DNA of 64,000 nt from Psychroserpens ponticola (GTDB taxonomy: Bacteria; Bacteroidota; Bacteroidia; Flavobacteriales; Flavobacteriaceae), in assembly GCF_023556315.2 (NCBI RefSeq), contig NZ_CP116221.1, positions 1,127,001 through 1,191,000 on the forward strand, in the 5' to 3' direction. The notes beneath the pieces were generated by a model that was not told the DNA's origin, searched no databases, and worked only from the letters and a program-made list of their open reading frames with translations. The stretch's first letter is position 1. Each line of letters opens with the position of its first letter. The position numbers and the translations under genes are program-made. Positions 52,019 to 60,732 of this stretch are shown in pieces.

Positions 52019-52306
52019 TTACCTCAACTCATTCTTCTTTAATAAGGCTATGATTTCTTGCTTGTTGTAATATCTTCTATTACCAATACCATAGCTTTTT
52101 ATTTTACCCTTGTTTGTCCAATTCCAAAGTGTAGTAATATTAATCTTTAAAAAATCTGATGTTTCTTTTCTGGTTAGATATACATCACTTTCATTAGTGT
52201 GCAATTCATCTAAATAGCTTTTTATCTTATTTAATAATTTGTCTGCTACTTTATCTGCCAATTCATCTACTGTAATTTCTTGAATTTCTATTGTCTTTGT
52301 TATCAT
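52019..52306 (-). CDS. excisionase-like helix-turn-helix protein
   Basis: 95 residues. An N-terminal helical stalk (ELADKVADKLLNKIKSYLDEL) is followed by a MerR/HTH_17-type domain: YLTRKETSDFLKINITTLWNWTNKGKIKSYGIGNRRYY, cited in part as TRKETSDFLKINITTLWNW. Such proteins are excisionases or small regulators of integrative elements. No integrase is visible in the window. Confidence 0.8.
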   Translation of the reverse strand: MITKTIEIQEITVDELADKVADKLLNKIKSYLDELHTNESDVYLTRKETSDFLKINITTLWNWTNKGKIKSYGIGNRRYYNKQEIIALLKKNELR

Positions 52307-52470
52307 AGGTTATTACTTGTTAAGTTGTTTTAATATGAAAGTTAGCGAAATGAAACAAACAAAGACTTGAGGTAAGGAATACTTGGACTTAACGATGGTT
52401 TTGTGCAGTTGAATGAGATAACGTTATTTTCTTTGAAGTCCCAATGTGAGCGTGGGATATGTCGGATATT

Positions 52471-52565
52471 TTACATAATAGCAGTTATAGTGACTATTTT
52501 TTATCTTTCTAAAATATAAACGTTTAAAAATTGTGCGAAGCGGACCTATAACTTCTATTATGTAA
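52471..52565. repeat. inverted repeat with 20-nt arms
   Basis: TTACATAATAGCAGTTATAG (52471-52490) and CTATAACTTCTATTATGTAA (52546-52565) are reverse complements with one mismatch. The 55-nt interior includes AAACGTTT. Confidence 0.7.
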
Positions 52566-52609
52566 CATAGCTTGGGTGAGTTTAGGGTTTTATGATAAAA
52601 TAATAACAG

Positions 52610-52666
52610 AATAGCTTATTGCAGTTTGGTTTTATTTTTCTTAAAACCAAATTGCAATATGCTATT
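52610..52666. repeat. 25-bp inverted repeat with 7-nt loop
   Basis: Arms at 52610-52634 and 52642-52666 pair with two mismatches. The left arm starts AATAGC and ends TTTGGTTTTA. No T-run follows at the right edge, so it is not a typical terminator. Confidence 0.75.
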
Positions 52667-52780
52667 ACCTTAAAGATGAAAAAACGCTGAACTTGTATGG
52701 TAACGGAACAACACAAAAGACAGAGGATTTTGAGGTACGAAAAAACTGGGTTTTGGGTTGTGGGGACTTATGAAAACCTA

Positions 52781-53389
52781 TTATTTAGTAAGAACTATCA
52801 AATCGAAAAACATTAACCTTGTTGTCAATGAAGCTTCTGTTGGTAAACCTGTAAATTCTTTTTCTTGTTCTTCTGAAGAAAATAAACTTTCAAAACTATT
52901 TTTAGCATAATATCTCAATGCCCTTGGTTCATTATATGAATCTACAACTATAAACCTACAACCTGTTTTATTAGCACCATCAATAAACCAAGACTTAATA
53001 AAGTCCATTAATTGTTTACCTGTATTATCTTCTTCACCTTCAACACTTCTATAATCCTTATGAACACCCAATCTACCAATAAGTACAGCAGGATAACTTC
53101 GCATTTGTTTAGGACGAGGTATTTCTTTAATTACTTTCTTCTTTCTTGAATTTGGTAAGTGTGTAGTTTTTATGCTATCATTAGATATAGTAAAAGCACA
53201 AACAATAATAGTTGGATCACTATCTAAAGTAAAACAATACGTTTTTCCTAAAAGTTCAGATGAATAATTATCTACATCATTAGTAAAAAAATCATTTAAA
53301 TCGGTATGGTCGCAATCAAAAGGATTACAACTATCTATTATATCTTGATTATAAAGTTTTAGAGTACAATTATCACTTAGAAAACCCAA
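52781..53389 (-). CDS. GNAT-family acetyltransferase, probable toxin
   Basis: 202 residues with the acetyl-CoA motif A region YPAVLIGRLGVHKDYRSVEGEEDNTGKQLMDF, cited in part as LIGRLGVHKDYR. Motif B-like text FIVVDSYNEPRALRYYAKNSFE follows. The extended loop between the Arg and Gly-Lys of motif A is longer than usual. It lies 9 nt behind a 51-residue gene, the layout of GNAT toxin-antitoxin pairs (TacT-like) that acetylate aminoacyl-tRNA. The toxin role is inferred. Confidence 0.75.
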   Translation of the reverse strand: MGFLSDNCTLKLYNQDIIDSCNPFDCDHTDLNDFFTNDVDNYSSELLGKTYCFTLDSDPTIIVCAFTISNDSIKTTHLPNSRKKKVIKEIPRPKQMRSYPAVLIGRLGVHKDYRSVEGEEDNTGKQLMDFIKSWFIDGANKTGCRFIVVDSYNEPRALRYYAKNSFESLFSSEEQEKEFTGLPTEASLTTRLMFFDLIVLTK

Positions 53390-53398
53390 AGTAATATA

Positions 53399-53554
53399 TT
53401 ATATTTTTGCTTTAGCTAAAATCCTTGCTGCAATTGAAGTTTGCTTAGAAAAATCAACAGAAGATTTCTTAGCAGAATTTTCAGCTACTTTAGAAGTAAA
53501 GTGAGCTGCTGCTTTATCTTTTAATACTGGTATTGATTTAATTGCTATTGCCAT
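53399..53554 (-). CDS. 51-residue probable antitoxin of the GNAT pair
   Basis: ATG 53554 to TAA 53401-53399. The product is small and basic, rich in Ala, Lys and Ser (MAIAIKSIPVLKDKAAAHF; QTSIAARILAKAKI). It ends 9 nt before the GNAT gene. Size, charge and position match antitoxins encoded ahead of GNAT toxins; it lacks an evident ribbon-helix-helix, so the family is unknown to me. The upstream DNA has ATAAGTAAC and GTTACTTAT arms (53624-53632, 53675-53683) that might be an operator. Confidence 0.6.
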   Translation of the reverse strand: MAIAIKSIPVLKDKAAAHFTSKVAENSAKKSSVDFSKQTSIAARILAKAKI

Positions 53555-53692
53555 TGTTGTTTAAATATAGTGCAAAATTATGTAATTTATTTGTTTTAAA
53601 ACAAAATTTATACCAAAAACTACATAAGTAACTTTATTAAGTACTTTACTATTAGTAGTATAATGAGTTACTATGTTACTTATTATAAGTCT

Positions 53693-55171
53693 TTATTTAA
53701 TAGTTTCTTTTAATACTTCATATATTTTAACCATTGCCAAAGTATCTAATTCGCAATAATCTAAAAGGTTTTTTCTTGTTTCTTCTTTATCTTCATTAAA
53801 GTCTTTATCTAATATCATTCTTCCCCAAGTGTCTAATGCCATAGTACCATTATTAACATCTAAATCTGAATAACTTATATCTGGACATAATACAGGTAGT
53901 ACTTTTTTAATTGAGCTTGAACCGTGAAAACGATAGTCTATATAATCTTTTTTGAAAATCGTCTCTAAATCAAAAGTATGCTCGTTCACGTAAGTGAGAT
54001 AATTGGTAAACTGCGGTAACCATTCTATTAAGTCTTTATTTCTTCCTATTTCAAAACTTGCGTGCCACGATATAAAAGTGCCTGTACTGCCTGTAAAGTC
54101 TTGCATTGCTTGTATCATATCTATTGGCATTTTCATAGCATCCAATAAATATTCAAAATGTGTTAAAGTACCATCTTCTGTAAGTGTATGAATTGATACT
54201 TGAAAGGTTAAATGCTTATGCGGACTTAATCCATCTAATCTTGGAATAGCACTTGCATAAGTTTCGTAATCTATAAAATGTAATGGAAACTTTAAAACAT
54301 CTAAATCCCTTTTAATATTAGGCTGATTAATTATAGGTTGCTCTTGTTTTACAGATTCTACTTGTGTTTGTTGGTTTACATTTAACTCAAAGTCTAAAGG
54401 AATATCAATAATTGCTAATTGCTCATTATCTGCTAATAAACCTACTTTTTTTGCTGAAATACGACCTATTTCATAAATACTATATTCTGGAATGTCACTA
54501 TTAAAATACTCAAATGCATCACAATGATTAGACCTTGTTTTATACTTACAAGAACAAACAGTTTCATTAATAGCTTCTTTATTAATAAAGTTTGATGCTG
54601 CATTAATTGTATTTACTACTGTTGAATAGATACCATTTACTGCTTCTGTAACGTCTGTAATTTCTAATAATTCATTAGGGATTATAGCACCTTGTTTAAC
54701 GTACTCTTTATTTAAATGAATAATAGAAACTTTTGAAACTATATAACCACATTCTGTAAGTACATACTTCTGAAAACAAGCATCTTCTATTTGTCTATGC
54801 TTTCTATCTTTTTTTATTGAGGTAGAAGATTTTACTTCATAAATATGCCACGTACCATCTGTTAAACGTTCTAATACATCTATACGTGCAAATACGTCTT
54901 TATTAGTGTTAAATGATGGCTGAAAGTAAATAGTATGCCTATCAGTTAATGCTTGTTGTGTTTCTACAGGACTACCATATTCTGGTAAGTCTAAACTATT
55001 TGTAAATAACTGTTTAGCATAGGCTTCAACCTCATAACCCTCTTTAATTAATTTCTCTGCAAATAATGAAAACTCACCTTTAGGATATACCTGTGGTTTA
55101 TTTTTTAATAACCATATAGATTCTGGACAATCTAAATAATACTTAAAATCTGTTTTGGTGAGTTGGTGCAT
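53693..55171 (-). CDS. DUF2779 protein: Cas4-like nuclease plus RNase H-fold exonuclease motifs
   Basis: 492 residues. The N-terminal part looks like a RecB/Cas4-type PD-(D/E)XK nuclease: D98 in ARIDVL, E112-x-K114 in YEVKSS, a Q-x-Y block near 134, and cysteines C15, C206, C208 and C217 that could hold an iron-sulfur cluster. The C-terminal part has DEDD-exonuclease-like motifs: D301/E303 in FIDYETY, FISWHASFE near 370, and D471/D476 in DYCELDT. This is the DUF2779 family. Its ATG abuts the stop of the DUF262 gene, so it is the last gene of the restriction operon. Confidence 0.85.
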   Translation of the reverse strand: MHQLTKTDFKYYLDCPESIWLLKNKPQVYPKGEFSLFAEKLIKEGYEVEAYAKQLFTNSLDLPEYGSPVETQQALTDRHTIYFQPSFNTNKDVFARIDVLERLTDGTWHIYEVKSSTSIKKDRKHRQIEDACFQKYVLTECGYIVSKVSIIHLNKEYVKQGAIIPNELLEITDVTEAVNGIYSTVVNTINAASNFINKEAINETVCSCKYKTRSNHCDAFEYFNSDIPEYSIYEIGRISAKKVGLLADNEQLAIIDIPLDFELNVNQQTQVESVKQEQPIINQPNIKRDLDVLKFPLHFIDYETYASAIPRLDGLSPHKHLTFQVSIHTLTEDGTLTHFEYLLDAMKMPIDMIQAMQDFTGSTGTFISWHASFEIGRNKDLIEWLPQFTNYLTYVNEHTFDLETIFKKDYIDYRFHGSSSIKKVLPVLCPDISYSDLDVNNGTMALDTWGRMILDKDFNEDKEETRKNLLDYCELDTLAMVKIYEVLKETIK

Positions 55172-57673
55172 TTATTTCAATTTCTTAATTGCAGGTTGTA
55201 ATGCAGATTCAAACTTTGGTAAGTATTCAATTAAAAATTCACTCATTTTATCCCAATCAGCATTATCAAATAAATTAACACCAGTTAGCTCATACTTAAT
55301 ACGACTCATTTTGTGTTCTGCTAATTCTTCCCATTCAAGAGCATTTCCAAAAGCCTTTTCAATACTATCTTTTTGACTTAATAATTTTTTGAAATATTTT
55401 TTATTCTTCTCTTTACTCGAAGATGTTATACCTAATTCAATCCGTGCATATTTATTGGTTATTACAAAAGTGTAATTTAAACCACTTATACCAGCACCTG
55501 AACTTAACCAATGATCTTTACTTGGGTTTACATTACCAAATAATTCTGTATTAACTATTTGAGGTAATAATTGTTTCCAAAACTCTCTACGTACTGCAAA
55601 TCTATTTTGTGAATCTTTACTTTCTTTATCTTCATATTTTATAACTAACTCATCTTCAAGCTCAAATAGATTAAGTAGTTTTTTAAGACTACTAAACTTT
55701 GAATTACTATCTAAATTAGATTCTATAAAATATCCATTATCCAATTCTTGTGGTGTTCTAAAATCTTCAGAATTTCGAGTAATTTTAAAAATGTCTGTTG
55801 CTTCTAATAATAGTTGAGGGTTCTTTTCATACAGTTTTTGAATTACATAAACGTACATTTGAGATATTACCTCTTCATCTACTTTAGTATTTTCAAATAT
55901 GAAATATTCTAACTTTTTATGAGTAGGTGATTCTGCATTAAATATATTTTGTTCTTCAATATTATCTGCACTTGGTATAATAACATCAGGATATTCCCAA
56001 ATCTTTAAAAACCTATTGTAGATTAAATCAAAGCGTTCATCATAATTACTAATATCCCAATTAACAATTGTTTTAAGATAATCATTCAACCAAAGACGAC
56101 TAAAATTATAACCTTGTTCAGCATCTTGTCTATTCATTGATTTTTTTTCTTGAAAAGACTTATTACTTAAAGCGCCATTATTACCTGATAGGGTTAAATT
56201 TGCTATTGTATTAACGTACTTTTCTTTGAATTGAAAATAATCATCTGGTGTAATGTTCTTATTCCAATCTTCATTAGGGTTTTGAGGAAAGATGTGCTCA
56301 ATCGTTATATTTTCGTTAGATGTATCTACATATTCACGATTATTAAAATTCTCTAATAACTCAAACATATAGTTTCTGTTTTTAGATTGAATATTGTATA
56401 AATCTTTATCTCTTAAAGCTGTCTTTAAATCTTCATCTGTCGGAAACTTTGCACTACCTCGTTTTTTTATTAATGCTAACGCTATGGAATCAAAATATTC
56501 TTCTGTATCTACTTCAGAATATAATGTCATAAATATTTTATTTAAAGCATTGGTAGGTAAGCCAACAACAAATCTTCGCCACGTATACGTCTGTATTAAT
56601 TTTAAAACTTTAATTAATTCTTCAATTGTTATTAAACCATTTTCTGCATCTTCAAATACTTGCAGTAGAAATGGAAATGCTACATTAATTTCAAGACGAG
56701 AAATATATTCTAATTCTCTTCTTATACTATGTTCTTGAACTGTAGAGGGATTAATAAACTTCTTGTAGTGTGTAGAAAGCGATTTGATGTTTTCTAACTC
56801 TTGATGATATGCTTCATCTTTTATAGTGTATAGCTTCTTGAACTCTATATACACCTTGTTTTTATTAGGTATTTTTTTATTGCGTAATGTGAGATAATCT
56901 CTAATATAAGATGATACTAAAGATTTCTGTTTTGTTAAGTCTCTTGCATTTTCTTCAATAGGGTTCCAAATTTGTTCAAATACTTTATACTGGTTTTTTG
57001 GGTCTAAATCCATAAGAATATAATTCCTAATTAAATCGGATTGAGATAAATCTAAACCTGTTGAATTTAAACTCTCAAAAATACGTTGTGGATCATCTTT
57101 ACCACGTTCTAAAGAAATTTCAACAAATATGAGGCGTTTTAAACCATTGAGTATGGTATTAAAACTATCTTTAGTTATAGCTAATTTGAAATAATTAAAA
57201 TTCTCTATAACATTTGAATAATGCGCAAACTCATTTTCCGTGCTATTCATTATTGCTTTAAATGCCAATGAATTAGTGTCTGTTTGTTTTAATTTTAATT
57301 TACTTGATTCTTGCTGAACGTATTGATTGACTAAGAACTTATTATAAACCATATCTGCCTCTTGTTGCATATCGTTATCTTTTGCAAAACGATATAATGC
57401 TACATATAAGATATTAATAGTTGTAAGTCTTTGTTGACCATCTATAATAACTAATTCTTTAACTTCACTTGTGCTATATGCGCCTTCGTGTATAAAAACA
57501 ATACTACCAATAAAATGTGTGCCTCTGTTTGTGGTTTCTACAACTATTATATCATTTAATAGTTCTTTACACTCATTATTAGTCCAATCGTAATTACGTT
57601 GATATACAGGTATTACAAATTGCACATCTGGTGCTTGTAAAAAATTTATAATTGGTAGTTCGTTTGCTTTCAT
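55172..57673 (-). CDS. DUF262-DUF1524-DUF4268 protein (GmrSD-related)
   Basis: About 833 residues. The DUF262 (GmrS-like NTP-binding) block has VIPVYQRNYDW near 20-30 and the IIDGQQRLTTI motif near 76-86. A DUF1524-type HNH nuclease follows (TIEHIFPQNP near residue 460, ANLTLSGNNGALSN). The last 140 residues are DUF4268-like (FAVRREFWKQLL). GmrSD is a Type IV enzyme that cuts glucosylated-hydroxymethylated DNA. A TTG at 57688 could extend it, but ATG 57673 lies 2 nt past the Res stop and matches the family start. Confidence 0.87.
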   Translation of the reverse strand: MKANELPIINFLQAPDVQFVIPVYQRNYDWTNNECKELLNDIIVVETTNRGTHFIGSIVFIHEGAYSTSEVKELVIIDGQQRLTTINILYVALYRFAKDNDMQQEADMVYNKFLVNQYVQQESSKLKLKQTDTNSLAFKAIMNSTENEFAHYSNVIENFNYFKLAITKDSFNTILNGLKRLIFVEISLERGKDDPQRIFESLNSTGLDLSQSDLIRNYILMDLDPKNQYKVFEQIWNPIEENARDLTKQKSLVSSYIRDYLTLRNKKIPNKNKVYIEFKKLYTIKDEAYHQELENIKSLSTHYKKFINPSTVQEHSIRRELEYISRLEINVAFPFLLQVFEDAENGLITIEELIKVLKLIQTYTWRRFVVGLPTNALNKIFMTLYSEVDTEEYFDSIALALIKKRGSAKFPTDEDLKTALRDKDLYNIQSKNRNYMFELLENFNNREYVDTSNENITIEHIFPQNPNEDWNKNITPDDYFQFKEKYVNTIANLTLSGNNGALSNKSFQEKKSMNRQDAEQGYNFSRLWLNDYLKTIVNWDISNYDERFDLIYNRFLKIWEYPDVIIPSADNIEEQNIFNAESPTHKKLEYFIFENTKVDEEVISQMYVYVIQKLYEKNPQLLLEATDIFKITRNSEDFRTPQELDNGYFIESNLDSNSKFSSLKKLLNLFELEDELVIKYEDKESKDSQNRFAVRREFWKQLLPQIVNTELFGNVNPSKDHWLSSGAGISGLNYTFVITNKYARIELGITSSSKEKNKKYFKKLLSQKDSIEKAFGNALEWEELAEHKMSRIKYELTGVNLFDNADWDKMSEFLIEYLPKFESALQPAIKKLK

Positions 57674-57675
57674 AT

Positions 57676-60600
57676 TTAATTTATACAATCTACGATTAAG
57701 TCTAAATAACTCTTATTATCAGGTAATTTATCTACAGCTACTTTATTTTCTCTTTCATCAGTCTCGTGCCAATTTAATCTAAAGATATTCTTATCTATCA
57801 ATTTCTCTTTAATCCACTCTTTTGGTTTATTAAAACCCAATACAGAACTATCCCTTAACAATAAAAATGAGTTTAGAATAAAGGTTTTGTTATGCGTTTC
57901 TGACAACTCTTTTTCTAACCTAACCAAAGTATCATTATTTGCTTTATTTGCGATTTTTACTTTTTCATTATCTAAAAGCGTGGTTGCATCTTGTATACCC
58001 ATTTGACCTTTTGGATCTATAAAATTGATATGGATAGTATCTTCCTTTATCATCCATAAAATAAAGTCTGGATAAAATACTTGTGAATCATCATTTAAGT
58101 AAATACCGATACTTTTTAAGGTTTCTACATTACGCATTAAGTAGATTTCGTAATCTTTAAAATCTTTATTGTCTTTAAAGTAATTTGCACAATCTTGAAC
58201 AAATTTCTTTTCTCCTGCATTTAATTTGTCTGGTGTAATTTTTAAATCCTTTTCACCATCTACATTGTTTCTTACTTCTCGTAATAGTGGATTGTATATA
58301 TGATTACCAATAGTATCTATTTTTAAGCTTTCAGCTATTGCATCAATTTCATTTTCAAAATCTGTTACCTCTTTATCAATTTCTTTTTGCTTTTTAAAGG
58401 TAGTTTTACCTCTTGATTCTTTAGTAGATTCTATTGTTTTAAGGATGTAATATTTATCAATAAAATCTCCCTTTACTTTATCTGTACTTTGATTTAAAAG
58501 CTCTTGATATTGGTAATTACTATTATTGATATACCAGTTTACTTTATTTTTCAACTTCTTTAAAAAGTCTGTTGTTACTTGAATTACTATATTTTCAATG
58601 AACTCAATATTTGTAGTATCAATAGATGATTTGTAGTTTATTTCATTAATATAATTTAGAACATCAATTATCGTTACTTGTTTGCTATTAGCATTAATGT
58701 ACAAACCATTATCCTCTTGAAATTCAGAGATTATATTTTGTAATTTATTTAGGTTAATAAATACACTATAATACTTTATAAAATTTTCTAATTCTCCTTT
58801 AATATTTACACCTTCTGTATTTCTATCTGGTCTATAATCTAAATTGATTGAGAAATTATTTACTGTATCTTCTTTATTGCTTCCGTTTTGATTGAACTTT
58901 ACTTTAAAACTATTATTAGCTAATAAACTTACTCTTCGCTGTGCAATATCTACTTTAGATAATTTAAAAATTGGGATACGTTTTCTAAACTCTTCAAATT
59001 TTATTTCTGTATTATCATTTAGTTTTATGATGCTTGGATTTACTTCAATCTCATATTTCTTAACAATTTCTAACTCTTTATTTACTGCACCTGTAAAGGT
59101 TTCTAAATATGATTTTTTAAGTGAAAAAACTGTTAGTGTTTCTATTTTACGAAGTTTATCTTCTTCTTTTGTATTCTTTAATTTAAAGTAATCTTCATTA
59201 TGTTCTGGAAAGGTACGTTTACCATTATTTTTTAATCCTTTAATACGAACACCTCTACCAAATATTTGAATAATCTTATTTCCTTTAGAACTTCCTAAAT
59301 TAATTAAACCAATTACAGATACTCTAAAACAGTTCCAACCTTCAGCAAACTTTCTACTACCAATTAATACATTTATTGGTGAGTTTTGACTGTCTATATT
59401 TTTAAATGAATAGCGTTCTATATTAGATACAATTACTTTATCTCTTGGATTTTTAATGACGTTATCATTCTCTAAATCGTTGATAAACTTTGCTCCATTA
59501 CCTACATTTACAATTCCCCAATAACCACCATTACCATAAGATATTAGAATTTCATCATCAGTTTCTGGATTTCGTGTAAGCGTAAGTTTACCTGCAAACT
59601 CTTCATTAAAAAGGTACTTATATGTTGCTTTTTGTTCATCAGATAAATCAGCTAAAAAATTGACAATATTTGTAATATCTGAAACTTCTGGGTCTTCGTT
59701 TTTAGCAGACTTATCTTTGTTGTTAACCGTATTACCCATAAATGCAATTAAAGGCTTGTCTGGATGCTGTGAGGCTTTAAAAATATCCTTTTGAACGGAA
59801 TAATCTATGTTGTGCCATAAGTCTATCTTTTCATTAATTACAGATAGGTTTCTATGCAAATTATCATCAAAACTTTTCTCTAAAACATCATCCCCAACTT
59901 GTTGAAAGTAATAATCTTTACCATAACCATCTTTGTAAAATAGGTTATAATTATAATCGTAAACTATTGACTTTTCGTAATCTTTTTCTAAATCGCCACT
60001 AATATTATGAAAGGTGGCTGAATATTCAAACAAGAAACTATTTTCTATGTTTAAACGCTTTCTTAACATCATAAAAGCTCCATCTGTTCCTGTAGTACCT
60101 GTTGTGCTTAACCCAATATGTGCTTCATCTACTAATATTAATCTACGGTAAGATTTGCTTTGCGGAAAATCGAAAAAGTCATTAGGCTTATTTAATAATG
60201 CTGATGTAGTATCAATTGTTAAACGAACTGTGTTACGATATTTTGTATTTAGAAACTCAATAAAAGGTGTTAATTCTCTTTCGTGCTGGTCTATTAAATT
60301 TACACCAGGTGTTGTCATTATAATTTCAAAATCTCTAAAGTTTTTACAATGTGCTATGTATTGTAAAATATTAAGATGCATAATAATTGTTTTACCACTA
60401 CCTGTAGCCATCCAATAGGCTAATGATTCTTCCTTTTCTTGTTTATATTCAAAATCGTGTTCCTCTTTTTTAGTGAGATACAACTCTGTAAAGTATAGTG
60501 CTAATATTTGATAGTAACGTAGGGCTACTTCTTGCTGTTGATTTGTTTTTAAATAGGTGTTGTATGTTTTTAAATGCTTTTGTACACTACTTAAAATATC

Positions 60601-60723
60601 TACATCTAAACCTAAAGTTGTATCATACAGCTCTAATTTATCTTGATAAACAGTTTCTCTAAAATCTACATCGGAATGCGTTAACCCTTCTTTACGCAGA
60701 TAGTTATATAATTTTAACTCCAT
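57676..60723 (-). CDS. res: Type III restriction enzyme, Res subunit
   Basis: 1015 residues. The SF2 translocase shows Walker A MATGSGKT (105-112), a DEAH box in LVDEAHIG (near 197), IGSRKFAEGWNC (near 462) and QIFGRGVR (near 491). The C-terminal nuclease has YPDFILW followed by FIDPKGQ (near 885-905), a PD-(D/E)XK arrangement typical of Res. It forms a complex with Mod, translocates or slides on ATP and cuts near the recognition site. Spacing: 9 nt after Mod, 2 nt before the DUF262 gene. Confidence 0.92.
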   Translation of the reverse strand: MELKLYNYLRKEGLTHSDVDFRETVYQDKLELYDTTLGLDVDILSSVQKHLKTYNTYLKTNQQQEVALRYYQILALYFTELYLTKKEEHDFEYKQEKEESLAYWMATGSGKTIIMHLNILQYIAHCKNFRDFEIIMTTPGVNLIDQHERELTPFIEFLNTKYRNTVRLTIDTTSALLNKPNDFFDFPQSKSYRRLILVDEAHIGLSTTGTTGTDGAFMMLRKRLNIENSFLFEYSATFHNISGDLEKDYEKSIVYDYNYNLFYKDGYGKDYYFQQVGDDVLEKSFDDNLHRNLSVINEKIDLWHNIDYSVQKDIFKASQHPDKPLIAFMGNTVNNKDKSAKNEDPEVSDITNIVNFLADLSDEQKATYKYLFNEEFAGKLTLTRNPETDDEILISYGNGGYWGIVNVGNGAKFINDLENDNVIKNPRDKVIVSNIERYSFKNIDSQNSPINVLIGSRKFAEGWNCFRVSVIGLINLGSSKGNKIIQIFGRGVRIKGLKNNGKRTFPEHNEDYFKLKNTKEEDKLRKIETLTVFSLKKSYLETFTGAVNKELEIVKKYEIEVNPSIIKLNDNTEIKFEEFRKRIPIFKLSKVDIAQRRVSLLANNSFKVKFNQNGSNKEDTVNNFSINLDYRPDRNTEGVNIKGELENFIKYYSVFINLNKLQNIISEFQEDNGLYINANSKQVTIIDVLNYINEINYKSSIDTTNIEFIENIVIQVTTDFLKKLKNKVNWYINNSNYQYQELLNQSTDKVKGDFIDKYYILKTIESTKESRGKTTFKKQKEIDKEVTDFENEIDAIAESLKIDTIGNHIYNPLLREVRNNVDGEKDLKITPDKLNAGEKKFVQDCANYFKDNKDFKDYEIYLMRNVETLKSIGIYLNDDSQVFYPDFILWMIKEDTIHINFIDPKGQMGIQDATTLLDNEKVKIANKANNDTLVRLEKELSETHNKTFILNSFLLLRDSSVLGFNKPKEWIKEKLIDKNIFRLNWHETDERENKVAVDKLPDNKSYLDLIVDCIN

Positions 60724-60732
60724 TGCGTTTTA

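Larger units (their letters stand above)
52307..52780. other. 474-nt intergenic stretch with two long inverted repeats
   Basis: No ORF of note. It holds inverted repeat 1 (52471-52490 with 52546-52565: 20-nt arms, one mismatch, 55-nt spacer) and inverted repeat 2 (52610-52666). A short TCCCA...TGGGA hairpin lies at 52439-52457. G+C-rich patches such as GTGCGAAGCGGACC occur inside repeat 1. The features suggest a small mobile or cassette-like element or a structured RNA; no family could be named. Confidence 0.5.

Noticed and set aside
53624-53683. GTAAC/GTTAC pieces upstream of the toxin-antitoxin pair as a class B site
   Set aside because: The arms are 42 nt apart, not 4, and no -7 box sits at the module distance; kept only as a possible local operator.
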